Shown here piece after piece: positions 32,763-44,200 of a DNA stretch of 51,334 nt. The stretch comes from Physocladia obscura. Lineage: Eukaryota; Chytridiomycota; Chytridiomycetes; Chytridiales; Chytriomycetaceae. Each line of letters opens with the position of its first letter. Within the stretch, counting starts at the first letter, position 1. The notes beneath the pieces are model-generated. The model worked only from the letters and a program-made list of their open reading frames with translations, did not search any database and had not been told where the DNA came from. Where the stretch lies: positions 1 through 51,334 of the forward strand of contig JADGJH010000004.1 of NCBI GenBank assembly GCA_027596945.1. The letters run 5' to 3'. The translations under genes were made by a program, and so were the position numbers.

Positions 32763-32930
32763 GTGTATCCTGTATACTTAAATTCCCTTATTTGTCTTCC
32801 AGGCATAAAATGGCCACTCTTAGAGTTATCATGGAGAAAGAAAAATCTGAGAACAGTAAACTTATGGATTGAATCCAATTCCTTCAGCCAGCCAGTGTTT
32901 TAACCACTGACTTGTGGCTAAGTCAATAAA
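32763..32930 (-). mobile_element. tRNA-derived SINE, minus-strand copy
   Basis: On the minus strand, an A-box-like segment (around 32900-32927, with AGTCAGTGGTTAA) and a B-box-like GGATTCAATCC (32866-32876) are followed by about 110 bp of body to about 32763. The body is almost identical, with one mismatch seen, to the plus-strand copy at 33120-33226. The B box differs from the consensus GGTTCGANTCC partly by CG to CA, as expected if its CpG was lost. Confidence 0.65.
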
Positions 32931-33011
32931 CTAAAAAACATATGAAAATTCATCAAGTCCTTTTGTATACAAAAGGAGAAATAAAATTTATTTATATATT
33001 GATATTTACTT

Positions 33012-33027
33012 TATATATATATATATA
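33012..33027. repeat. short (TA)n run
   Basis: Simple TA dinucleotide repeat lying between the two head-to-head SINE copies, just upstream of the plus-strand A box. Confidence 0.8.
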
Positions 33028-33054
33028 AACACATGTAAACAAAGAGATTATACT

Positions 33055-33226
33055 ACAATTGATAGCTCAGTGGTTAAGGTGCCAAACTGCTGAAGGAATT
33101 GGATTCAATCCATAAGTTTACTGTTCTCAGATTTTTCTTTCTCCATGATAACTCTAAGAGTGGCCATTTTATGCCTGGAAGACAATTAAGGGAATTTAAG
33201 TATACAGGATACACCAAGTGTGTCAG
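33055..33226 (+). mobile_element. tRNA-derived SINE, plus-strand copy
   Basis: TAGCTCAGTGGTTAAGGTG (33063-33081) fits the RNA polymerase III A box, and GGATTCAATCC (33101-33111) the B box, at normal tRNA spacing. No cloverleaf acceptor stem or CCA end follows. Instead about 110 bp of unrelated body continues to about 33226, shared with the inverted copy at 32763-32930. This head-plus-body layout is that of a tRNA-derived SINE. The 3' limit is set by the end of similarity after GGATACACCAAGTG. Confidence 0.7.
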
Positions 33227-34257
33227 GTTCTTCCTGTCCTCCCTCATTGCAATTTGCAAGATCATCAAGCAAAAGCTTGGTCATTGGCTCAAAGCCAGGT
33301 CATCAGCTTGAAGCTGGTCCATCAGCAAAAGCTGGCATCAGACAAAGCCGGTAAGCAGTGGAGAGTCATTGACCCTGCAACATCTGCATTAAACAATTGA
33401 AACACAGCAAAACAATGGGAATAGGTCCAGAAGGAATTCAGGAAATCCTGACTAGATCTCAAGAATAGCCAGGTGGTGTTCTTTATGCTCTGGAGACAAA
33501 TAGAACAATAAATACAAACACAATGTTTTCTTTTTTTCCAATTAAGATACTGAGTTTTTGTTCTGGCACCACCAGCAACAAGAACCCTTCTCTTTATACT
33601 CAGGCTGCACTCTGTCAATGCCAGCATCTAGAGCTGCCTCATCACCCATTGCCCTGGTCACCTGACCGTGTCCTGTCACCTGGGGGTAAATTTCTCTTTG
33701 CAAGCTTGTATTTGCTGGTCCAATCATCAGGCAGTCCACTCCATTTCTGGCAATACCAATGTCTCCTAGTCCTGGAGAATACGCCATCCAGGGGACGGTG
33801 CACTAAAAAAGATATCCACTAACTCATTCCACAGCATTGCTAGATCTGTCCTGAGTGTCATGGAAGGCAGGGTGGAAGGGGTGTAAAGAAAAGGTTGGCA
33901 CTTATGTCTTGGGCTGCTGCGAGTCCAGTCCAAGTGTCACTCTCATGGTGGAAGACTAGCAGTGAAGCAAAAACACTGGTTGAGCTCAATGCACCACTGG
34001 TCTCGCAGAGCTGTTTGCATACTGCAAACAACATGCCATTTTTCAGAACATCTTCAATTTACTAATTCAACTCCAAAACCCAAAGAAAAACAAAACAAAT
34101 TAATAAAAAAACCAAAAACAGGAATACTCCAAAAGAACCAAACAGACAACCAATAAATAAATAAAATTATATACAAAATATAAATAAATACAAATATTTA
34201 CAAAATAATTATCAGAGAAAGTCAAGGAGTTTTGAACAAACTCAACCATTAATCTCA
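33227..34257. other. interior of the inverted-repeat structure, no gene
   Basis: Sequence with few CpG and no sustained frame. A minus-strand frame at 33542-33787 is open but matches nothing I recognise. The stretch between 33230 and 33530 could be the 3' part of a longer repeat family. Nothing further can be supported. Confidence 0.4.
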
Positions 34258-34414
34258 CAAGTGCTGCATTGTTTGAATGAGCTCCTGCTTCAAGTAAGCC
34301 TAATCTGTTGATCATACATAATAGCACAGCTTGTGTAGTTGACAGAGGTAACATTCTTATGGACCTAATGCTTTTAAATCATACTTTGAAGTAAGTTGGA
34401 ATGGTAGGGCATCA
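34258..34414 (-). repeat. right arm of a 157-bp inverted repeat
   Basis: Reverse complement of 32606-32762 with four transition differences. Similarity ends at CACTTG on the inner side in both copies and at TGATGCC on the outer side. Confidence 0.75.
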
Positions 34415-35548
34415 CATACCCTATGAGAAACAACTGTAAATTGTTTCTCAAGCTCTAATAAACAATAGAAACATTCTTTATTCACTCACATAGCCAACAA
34501 CTAACGATGGCTGTCAACAAAAGCAGTGCTGAAGTGTGTTTCTGAGCCAACACAGCTATGGGTTGTTGTTTGTTGGAAGATGTGTTTTCAAGGCAACTTT
34601 TTCTTGAATGAAAATTTTTCTTGTTTTGGAAATGACAGAAACTAAAGAAAAATGGCAATATTGAAATTTCAAACACAAAAACTGTGTAAAAAAATGTTGA
34701 AATAGTCTTTATTTTAATTTCTTTAAAAGAAGCTTTGAAGAATAAACTTGAAAGTATTAAATTAAATCCTCTGAAAACAGAAATTCAACAGTTTTTATAA
34801 ACTGATTTTTGATTCCTGAAAGTTTGATTGGGGGCAATGCTCTGGTGGCTGCAGGTAGGTTTTTTGAGGCTAAGTTGTCAGCTGTTTTGTGTATTTCAGA
34901 TGTGCTACTCAATAGAGTGCTGTCCAATTTTTTGTGGTTGCAGCTGTGGTGGGAGTAGTTAAGGCCTTAGTCACTGTCAGAGCAAAGGGCAGTATCTTCC
35001 ACAATTTTTTTCTTGCAATGTTTGGCTGTTGCAAGCTGCATGTCTGAACTGGTTCTGTCTGTGCACAGAGTTGACTCAGCACACTAGTTCTTCCTGGCTG
35101 GGTGCACAGGCACAAGCTTGTTGTATTCAGTTTTTCATTTGATGAGGAGGTTGGCTGAGGCAGCTCTGCCTGCACATGTTGCAGCTTCAAGGTGGCAGCA
35201 ATGCACTTGCTTCAGCAATGTCATTAGCCAAAATCAAAGGCATATGTAATGTACAATGCAGACAATACAAAGAAGCAGCATCAGGTTTGTCTTCTGCCAT
35301 TTTTGGAATAAATAATTTGGTTCATTTTTGGAAATATATTCAAACATTTTGTCTTTTTCATTTGTGCAATTTTTGGAAGTCATCCATTTTCTCACAAATT
35401 CCCATAACTTGAGAAAAGATTCATCCTTGCCACATCCTCTCAATTTACTCCCTTGAAAAGGCAAAGACAAAAAAATTAGTTAAGATAAATCAAGTGACTT
35501 TAATATTAGCAAGTTTGTATGTTCTTGTTTTCAACTCATATTTCTTCT
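34415..35548. other. CpG-poor region before the glycosyltransferase gene, no gene seen
   Basis: Short broken frames on both strands only. A minus-strand frame at 34909-35190 is glutamine/threonine-rich but lacks motifs. CpG density rises near 35630, inside the last exon of the next gene, marking the right edge of the repeat island. Confidence 0.45.
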
Positions 35549-37711
35549 TCATAAGTTGACAGGATAGTCTGGCTCCTCTTTTGGTGTCAGAGTCTTAAGC
35601 ACTTCAGCAGCTTTTTTGACTGCATCTTCATCCCACTCGAGACCAAATAGCTTGCTCAGTTCTTCAACTGGACGATTGAACAATTTTTTCCCACTAGTCT
35701 TGCCAATTCCAAAGCAGTTTTAAGGTATAGAATCAATAATAAATTAGAAAACTTCTTTAAAATAAATTCAATACTCACGGCTGATGCACAATACAAGGCC
35801 GCCCTCCAGTTTTCTCCACTACAATTCTCCGTGTTTTCTCATCATACTTTATTCCTTTCAAAGTAATTCCTCCAACATTGAGAATTAAATCAGCATCATG
35901 ATCTAACGAAATTAATGGTCGAGCATGCGGTGGAACATTATTCGCAGCTGCTGTAACGCTCGAGAACCAACCTCCTGTTTCTACTCGCACCACGCGAGTA
36001 TTACCTTCGCTTTGCGCCTCCGCAATAAATTTTTTGACCCCAGCTTCGTACACGCGGTCTAACGCTTCTCGGTGGGCCGAACTGCCTGTTCCGAAATCTG
36101 CAGCAGCACGTGCAGCAGTAGACTGTGCGATTTCAAGCGCTGTTACAAGTTGAGCTGGCTCGATTGTCAAAATTGTTGATATATTTGACAAGAAAGGATG
36201 TGCAGTAGTTGAAGCTAATGTGGACGTTGAAGATTTTTTTGCTGCAGATGCTGCAGCAGTATTTGTAGTGTGATATGAAAGAATTGGAGCCATGTACGCC
36301 TTTCCAAAAACTATTTGGTCATCAAGACAGCCATCTGTATATGTAGCTTTGATGAGCTGCGCCGCGTCACCAGCCCGTGCCATAAATGAACCTGCATTCA
36401 GGTATTTGAAAATTGATGGTGGAGGATAAGGTGTTCCGGGTGGAGACTGAAAGTTATGACAAATTAAATATCAATTTGAAAAGAAAATAGATGAAGTGGT
36501 TTGAATATATGAATGTCGGAAATAAAGTGTGCATGAAATTTGTCAAAATTTTCCATGTTCGAAACTTTTAATTGATTTCTTTTACTTACTCCGGAAGGAA
36601 TACGGCCTTGTATTCGTGGATCTCTGACAGGTAACGGCCGAGAAACAAGATTCTCCTGTAATAGTGCTGAATCTGGAGTAGGAGGCCAAGCTAATCTGAG
36701 ATGAGAAAAAGAGTTAAAGAGCTTTGTTTAGATTTATAGCGTACGCATTTAATTCATGATTAAATTCAGTTTCTTCACAATTCGATTGCATCACGCTAAC
36801 ATGTTGTTTGATTGTAAAAATGAATATTGATCAACCTTTCAGCTCCAAACAGAATAGGACTCGTCATCGAAGATCCATCACCACCACGACGGAAATAACC
36901 ATCAACTAGATCAGATGCGGCACAGCCAGGAACCATCAGAACGTCGTCCGCATCGGTAATGACAACGAGGGCATTTGGATCGAGGGAGATTAAGTGGTCG
37001 TAGTAAGTACGAACGCGTTGGGCCCATCCAAGCCACTCGACTTCCATTCCGAGAATCGTGAACTTAATGCCTTTTAGGTGGGAAATTTGAATTTTTGAAG
37101 GTTCAGACAAAATGAATCCACCTTTTGCTGCAGCAATAAGCTTTGCGAGTCTGTTGAGGCCGCTGGTGCAGCGTGAAGCATAAACGATCCACTCGACTGC
37201 GTGAACTGTTGGATCATCGCTGGTAGCGCATATACGTGGATCGAAATTAGGACATGATGCATTTCTAGCAGTATTTGAATTAGTTTTCAAGTTCGATGCG
37301 GCATACGGATCCACGATGGCTGCCATCACTTCGGATGAACATTTTTGGGCATGTTTGTTCACATTGGTCCCGGTCAGCCTGTTGATCGGTTGAGAGTGTT
37401 TAGTATGCTAGATGCATAACAACGTAACAAACGCAAACGCACACGCGATAGATACGCTTGAGATGTGATTCGAGACAGAACTGTCGGTCAAAGGGTGGAA
37501 TTGCAGCTGCCGCTGCCGCTGCAACAACAGGTGGTGGAGTTGCAATCGTCGATGATTGTGTTTGTGATGTTGATGTTGACAGTTGAAGCTCGCCAACAAC
37601 AATCAATACAACTGTGGCCCAAACGATCAGAAGCAGTGCGCCACGCATAACCGCCGTATTGAGACTACAGTATCGCAACGCATTAAGCGAGGGCATCATC
37701 AAAATCGGCAT
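35549..37711 (-). CDS. PLOD-type (collagen lysyl hydroxylase-like) glycosyltransferase, type II membrane protein
   Basis: Six minus-strand exons (37443-37711, 36836-37378, 36745-36795, 36590-36695, 35779-36446, 35549-35693) give 593 residues. An N-terminal signal anchor (ALLLIVWATVVLIVVGEL) puts the enzyme in the ER/Golgi lumen. The GT-A core shows LGMEVEWLGWAQRV, then VVITDADDVLM containing the metal-binding DxD motif, ILFGAE, YLNAGSFMARAGDAAQ, and DDQIVFGKAYM. This is the same order as the glycosyltransferase domain of PLOD/LH3 and related collagen galactosyl/glucosyltransferase-like proteins. No hydroxylase domain follows. Exon 3 is 51 nt and exon 2 to exon 3 uses a 40-bp intron. Its start lies 54 bp after the UNC-50 stop. 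The first donor (within a GTGTGCGTTTGCGTTTG repeat) is chosen by phase. Confidence 0.75.
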
Positions 37712-37765
37712 TTCGAATTTCACTCAACGAAATAGCAATTCATTTTTTTCCAAAAACTCACACCC

Positions 37766-38803
37766 TCATCCAAAATACGCTGCCAAAATCCTTTTGCTGA
37801 GGTTGAATCCCGCAAAAAGGGATATAACATACAACACAGAGATTATGCTAATTGGCCACAAGAACACTTCTGAATGACGTAAAAATGGCAGAACTGATCC
37901 ATTCTCATTATTTTGTAAATAAAAATAAATAAAAAACATATACATACTATTGTAACCAATATGCGTTAGGAAAAAATAATATCCAATAGCAATCATATAG
38001 ATTGAATCTCCAAAAAAAGCTCCAATCCAGCTGTCACGCGTTACGAGTGGAATAAAGAAAAACTGTAAGACGTAAGTCAGGAGAAAGACAGGAAAAAATG
38101 CATTGCAATGAACATCAAAACAATACGCCCATTCTAGCTCCTGTTCGGCTGAATGAATTTGATGTTGAATCAACAGCTTGTTTGAAAGAAACCTATTTTC
38201 AAAATTTAGTGATCCACATTTCTATTTTGGATCAAAGTTGCTCACCAAACAACAGTTGCCACAACAGCCCCTAATAGAAGGAAATCCACAAAACCCATAA
38301 ATAAAATAAGTTTCAGAGTGCCAACTATGCCCAGTTTGTAGGCGAATCCGTACGCGACGGCGGTTGCTGAATAAAACAACTTTCAGCCGGAAAAAAACCA
38401 AATTGGGAAGCCAAAGTTTACTCGAAATAAAGATTAAGAGGAGAACTACGAAAGCAGGATCGTCACGGGCCCACTGATTCTTTGTTTCTGTTATTGTTTA
38501 GCCATATTTTACTGACTGCTTCATTCGATAGAAAGCAATCTTGCATTTCGGCAATACATCATAGAATCAAAGTCAGGAGCCGACATACGTTTGTGGTGCA
38601 GTATTTTTTTATAGCTGAGCACACAGATCAGGTCTTTTGTGAATGCCGTATTACTGCAAACAAACTCACACTCGACGAGGAAGAATAATCAAATGCAGCA
38701 TCTGCCACAGCGCAAACTCGAAATCCATCTGTGGAATCTGCAGCATCCGCCGCAAATATGCTGCGGCAGCAGTGGCCGTGTTTGTCCTGTTGTTTCGTGG
38801 CAT
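37766..38803 (-). CDS. UNC-50 family Golgi membrane protein
   Basis: Six exons (38670-38803, 38589-38614, 38422-38487, 38246-38366, 37948-38192, 37766-37893) give 239 residues. The conserved UNC-50 sequence is present throughout: PQMDFEFALWQML, RRVYKKILHHKQTKNQWARD, then EWAYCFDVHCNAFFPVF, GYNILPFLRHSEVFL and a C-terminal helix pair. Exon 2 is only 26 nt. Five to six hydrophobic segments fit the family's multi-pass topology. UNC-50 (Gmh1 in yeast) works at the Golgi, interacts with Arf-GEF function, and in animals helps traffic receptors. The start codon lies only 20 bp downstream of the SLU7 stop, so its promoter must overlap the SLU7 coding region or 3' UTR. Confidence 0.9.
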
Positions 38804-38823
38804 TTTTCAATTTCTTTTCAACA

Positions 38824-40860
38824 TCAATCTTTGTCAACCCAGTTTGCCATTGGATCCTCAAAAGAACTACGCGCCATCCGATATGCCTCAAGATCTTCCT
38901 CTGTTACAGCTGCAGTATCTTCCAGTGAGTTAAACTTTTTCTTTTTCTTCTTGTCGTTTTCGTCATCATCATCCAGGTCGCGCCTTTTACGCGCCTCCTC
39001 TCGCTCAATTGCCTTCTTCAACTTCTCCTCGTCAATCACCACGTCTCCTTCTCCCAACCGCACTGCTCCGGTTCCCAGTTTTCCCTGCTGTGGTACTTTC
39101 TTTGCGTCTTTTCCAGCTTTTAGAACGTGCGTTTCATAGAGTGACTTGGCCTTTGAATCCTGGATTAATGAGGATGAACTTGAATTTTGTTTAAGAAGTA
39201 AGTTGCTGGAATTTGCAGCATCAATTCCTGCTTGGCCGGTACAATAAGAGTTTCGAATAAACGAATGGCAGCAGGCATATCCCCAACGACCTGAATTCCA
39301 ATACGATCCCCAAACAGATTGGTGGTTTTGAGGAAAGCTGTTTTGACAAAATAATATCAGTGGAAATATAATTAGAATTAAATTACTTACAAGTCTTCTT
39401 CGTATTTTGACTTTACAGAGGCCTTTTCTTGCCCCTTGATAATTTTTCCAGTCTGAGAATACTCGACATAATGTTCTGTTTGAGCTAGTAAAAGCTCTTT
39501 GGGCGGCGCTTGAAGGTGCTCTTCGCCACCATAACGTGCAAGCACACTGTCTTTTTTGACCTCCGCGATTACTTCCTTCGTTTTTTGATGCTCTTTGAAT
39601 AATATCTCGCCCATAGTTGGATTTGCTTGCAGATGCACGGATTCTTGACTATTTCCAGCCTTTTGCCAAGCGAACAACTGTAATTGAGCCATTTTTGGAG
39701 CATCCCCAGTCCAACGCACGAAATTATCTCCGGCATATTGCAAATCCTTTGGGTCTTTGTCTTTATTCGGATTGTCACGCATAGATCTTGTCTTAGGATC
39801 GTAGTGTGCACTATTTTTGTCCAAATTCAGCAGATACTTTGCTGTATCTTCACGAATTCTCAGATTTCGAACAGTAGTTCTTGATTTAGTGTCAAGTTTT
39901 TGACCAATCTGCTCAGCTGCATCAGCGTACTTATCTTCGTCAACATCGACCTCTTCGTCATCGTTAAAAACTGTAGCGAGGAGGGCAGCTCGTGCCTCCT
40001 TGTCTTCGGCAGACATTGAAGATTCTGCTGCTGCACTTTTTGCAGCAACTTCCGCAAGTTCAGCGGCGGCCTTCTCTTCACGAATGCGTTGACGTTCTTT
40101 TTCAACAAGTTCCCAATCGCTGATTACTTTTGAATGTGCTGAGGAATCATAACCATTCCAACGATCACGTTTCGCATCAAATCCCAGCGAAACAGATTGA
40201 GTGATTTCGTCTGCACTCAGCGTTTTGTTTGTAGTTTTGGCAGCATTTTTCGAGTTCCTCGGACGGTCGAGACAGTCACGCGTTTTATGTGACATTGCTC
40301 CGCTAGTAGAATATAAAGTAAGGGGAAAAATTAAACGCTAGCAACTTAAAAGACGTACCAGTTCTCGCATGCGCCCTTTCTAAATTTTTTGTTGATAACA
40401 GAAGTATCTTTCGCACCCCTGTTATACCAATCGTTTATACCGTCAACCTTTGCTTCGGGTCCACGCTGATGCTTCAATGTAGCGTGCTTGATATCGAGAT
40501 ACCAGGGGGCTTCAGCAATATAGTGCGGAATATGAGGATTGATGTCAAGGCCTGTTGTGCGAAGAACTGTGTTAAGTACTTTCTACGAGGTTAATTTTTT
40601 GAATTTGCTCACCAGTTTCCGGATCAACTTCGGCGGGAATCGTTCCCCTATAAGAATATAATGGATACGATCGAAAGGGTCAGAGTAGAATCGATAATCT
40701 CATTAATTTTTAATACTTACGCCTTTCGTTGTTCCTCAATGACCTTCTGCCGCTTGAATTCTTCGCGTGACATTTTCGTTGCGCCAGCCGATGGAAGCTC
40801 TCCTGCCATTGACGACATGGATCCCGCAATGCCAAGTGGTGTTGCATTTGCACCAGACAT
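38824..40860 (-). CDS. SLU7: pre-mRNA splicing factor SLU7
   Basis: Five exons (40721-40860, 40613-40647, 40359-40566, 39391-40302, 38824-39337) give 602 residues, close to the human length of about 586. Landmarks: INPHIPHYIAEAPWYLDI near the N terminus, a CCHC zinc knuckle C-x2-C-x4-H-x4-C (CENCGAMSHKTRDC, residues about 125-138) split by an intron, DPKDLQYAGDNFVRWTGDA, NPTMGEILFKEHQKTKE, and near the end NHQSVWGSYWNSGRWGYACC with HSFIRNSYCTG. SLU7 is a second-step splicing factor needed for 3' splice-site choice, fitting an intron-rich genome. Exon 2 is a 35-nt microexon. The C terminus is lysine/aspartate-rich and ends DPMANWVDKD. Confidence 0.92.
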
Positions 40861-41214
40861 TTTGATTCAAAAACAAAATATTGCAAATATGATATAATCT
40901 TCTTCATCACTATTCCATACCTGAAAAAATTCCAGATTTCAATTCATGGCCAAATGAATGGCATGTAATCAATTGAAAAATCATCACCGAAATGCTTGAT
41001 TAAGTTCTCGATATCTCTGTCACCAAGTCACATACTGTCTTTGATCGTCCACCCAGGCATATCAATACCCTACTTACTTATTTTTTTCTTACTTTTAGAT
41101 AAAAATCAAAATTTGATAATTCTTTCTGCAACTCCCTTGTAAAATACATACCATACAAAAAAAAAAAAACAAATCCGTTTTGCACTTGGATTAACAGTTT
41201 TCCGATGGTGAGTA
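40861..41214. other. intergenic region between the flippase and SLU7 genes
   Basis: 354 bp containing the 3' end of the P4-ATPase transcript and the SLU7 promoter. An A-run sits at 41157-41169. No gene or clear element was seen. Confidence 0.5.
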
Positions 41215-44200
41215 CTATAACCCAGATGAAGAATATAGCATTTCGTCAGAATTGTTGTTATTTCTTGTAAGAATTGAAACGCGAAATAATTTTGACTCAG
41301 GGGATACTGATGAAAGTTCGGTTCCTCGTTTTCGTCCCTAATAAAGTATTGTGAGAAAAGAGAGGGGATAAACAAGAAAAAATACCCCAACCATAATAAC
41401 ATCCCTGGCTCCCGGACTTTGCGAAAATGAAAATCCCCGATTTCTCATTATTTCTCCTGTTCTCATCAGCGTCATACCCCCCTTCTCTTCTTCATCGCTT
41501 GTTGCAATACTGCTCGATTTCGTCATTGAAATAGGAGCTCTCGGTTCTGACTGCAAAATATGCTGGCCGCCCTAAATAGAGCGTTAAGTGAGATCAACAA
41601 CAAAAAATTTGATACCATTGTACGGGGTAGAGTTTTAAATGACACAGTTGAATCCATGTGAGGCATAATAAATTCACTTTGAACTTTGCGTGTGTCAATC
41701 AGAAGAGCATTTTGTAGCAATGTTTTAGTTGATCCATTAGCATCTTGAGAAGTTATATCAGTCTGCAAGTCTTTGTGAGGTGGGTCAGGAACCTCTTGTG
41801 CCAATGAAGAGGAAACAGGAAATTGATCTGGCTGGAAAATTTCTGAACTGTAAAGACTGTGAGAGTACAAACTTGTTTGAGAGGTCTGGTGTCTGGTTTT
41901 TCTTTCCATAAGCGCTCGAGAAATTCGCTTCGTCTCCAGTGTCACCTCCCCGCCTTCAATTTTTGCCTTTTCTTGGATTATTTGCAAATTTGTAGGATTA
42001 AATTGACGAAAGCAGTATAGCATCACAACACGCGGCAGTATGCAAACAATTATTTGAATTGGTATCGAAAGCCAAAACACAGCACGCGAATACATAACTA
42101 CCAATATTCCGGGAACCAAACTTCCTGCCATTGCAGCATAAACTATGGAGAAAACAACAAGTATGAACATCACTAAAGCAATCAAAGTTGCTGAAACCCA
42201 TGTCCAAGAGTTAAAGCTAATAGTCACATATGTGTTGGCAATGACAGCGCCCATAATAGAGAGAAAAATTCCCAAGTCTCCCAAATCCCAAGTTCTTCCA
42301 CTGAAATCAATTGTATCACCATCACAGGCATATATTGTCAGAAAAAAGAAACTGGCAGATTGATATACTGCGTCCAGCATATATAACGTAAATCTCTGGT
42401 AACTGAATAAAGGAGCTTCACGTTTGTAAAGTGGCGGAAACAAGAGCGCCCACTGCTGCTGAATATCAATGTCAAAAATTCCAAGGAATCCAACTGGCGT
42501 TCCAGTCAAAATAACGTTGTAAATAATCCTGTTTTCATTTTTCTAATTCAACAAATCAAATCAAAACTACTCACATATATGTCATATCATAAATCATTTC
42601 AGACGAAAATCCACAGTAAATTTGAAATAAAAAAAGTACAAGTCTATGACTTTGTTAAAAACGAATCGAAAATACAAATTAACTTACACCCAAACAATGT
42701 TTTTGAAAAAAGAGTTCAGAATTAATTCGGCTGTATGTTAAGAATTAGGAAATTATATTGGCATTGGGAGTCAAAATAATTTTACCAGTTCTCAGATAAT
42801 TCCATCTTCCATGAACTAACAGCAGCTTTGTGAGATATTTGAACTGGCAGATTGCGTAGTCTGATGCCATTACTGCCTGAAGACCCTCTTCACCAGCAAT
42901 TCCAACACCTATGTGAGCTGCTTGTATCATGCTCACATCATTTGCACCATCTCCAATTGCAAGACAAAGACTTTGAACTGAAGCTTTGACCAATTCCACA
43001 ACTTTTGCTTTTTGTAGCGGCGATACTCTGCAACAAATCACTGCAGCACATCTTGTCCCCAGTTCAATTAAAAGATTCTTTTGATCATCTTGTAAAGCGT
43101 ATTTTAAAGCTATTCCATCAATGATCAAAGCGTATTGCTCATTTTGATTATTTTTCCCAACTTCTTTGAAATATTTTCGGGATTTTGTTATTTCCTCGGT
43201 CACCTCACCCACACCAAAAAAACAATGTAGAGCTTGAGCCAGTTCTCTTTTTGTTGACTCTGCTTCATCATTGCCATAATTGTTAGCTCCGCGAATTAAA
43301 ATTAGATTCATACTTCGATGTAAAAGATTGCTAGAAAAGCCAATATTTATCGCAGTTTCCATCTTGTCTCCTGTCAAAACCCAGATTTTAATTTTCGCTG
43401 CTAGCAAAGTCTGAATGCAATCGGGAACACCTTCTTGCAGTTTGTCTTCTATTGCCGTTGCTCCCATCAAAATCAAATTTTTTTCTATTTTTTCTGCAAC
43501 TGCGTCCATTTTTTGTTCGCGATCGTCAATGGCGGTTGCAGCAATATTATATTCTTCAACCCAAGTTTCGTAAAGCTCTAAATTAAGGACAGTATAGGCG
43601 ATACAAAGAGTGCGGAGACCTGGAGGTTTTTTGTTTGTTTTTTGTTTCGTTTGTTTTTAAAAATTCCAAAGAGTCTTGATATTTTACCATCCTCAGCAAA
43701 TTCTTCCAAATGACTTTGCGTAATTTTTTTTATTTGATCTTGTCCAGGAGCCAATCTTTCGTAAATTACTGTATCTGCGCCTTTACAGTAGAGAACAATT
43801 TCGCCAGCCGGCCTCTTGACAATAACGCTCATCCTTTTTCGTGTTGAGTTGAATTCAATTGCATTTAATATAGCACACTCTTCATCTTCTCCCAACACAT
43901 CCACGATGATGGATGATGATGTTCTCGTTGTGAAAATAAACCCCATGTCTCTGGCAGCGTTAACTAAAGCAGCTTCATCAGGACTTTGAGCGTTATATTT
44001 CACATTTTCTGGGGAGTTTTCATCTTTTGAAATCATCACGGAGTGGCAAACTGCCAATGTTGTAAAGAAATCGCGAAGTGGCGCATATTGAGAGTTGGAG
44101 ATATTTGATATTTCTCGCAATAGAACTGAATCTGTAAATTTCAAATTTTCTGTTTGAGAAGTTCCAATATCTTCGGTGGGTGAGATTTTATTAACGTTAT

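Noticed and set aside
32666..32872. Short frame starting MLPLSTTQAV as a protein gene
   Set aside because: The same frame occurs in the inverted arm at 34258-34354 with different endings; it is a property of the repeat, not a conserved protein.
33062..33111. Possible functional tRNA gene
   Set aside because: A and B boxes are present, but there is no acceptor stem pairing or anticodon arm, and a second copy shares the downstream body, so it is a SINE head.
38654..38669. A 16-nt GTGAGT...TTTGCAG intron in UNC-50
   Set aside because: Too short, and its acceptor gives the wrong phase; the acceptor at 38615 restores the conserved RRVYKK junction.
38639..39139. Plus-strand frame with serine and phenylalanine runs
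   Set aside because: Antisense to the UNC-50 first exon and SLU7 last exon, both strongly supported by homology.
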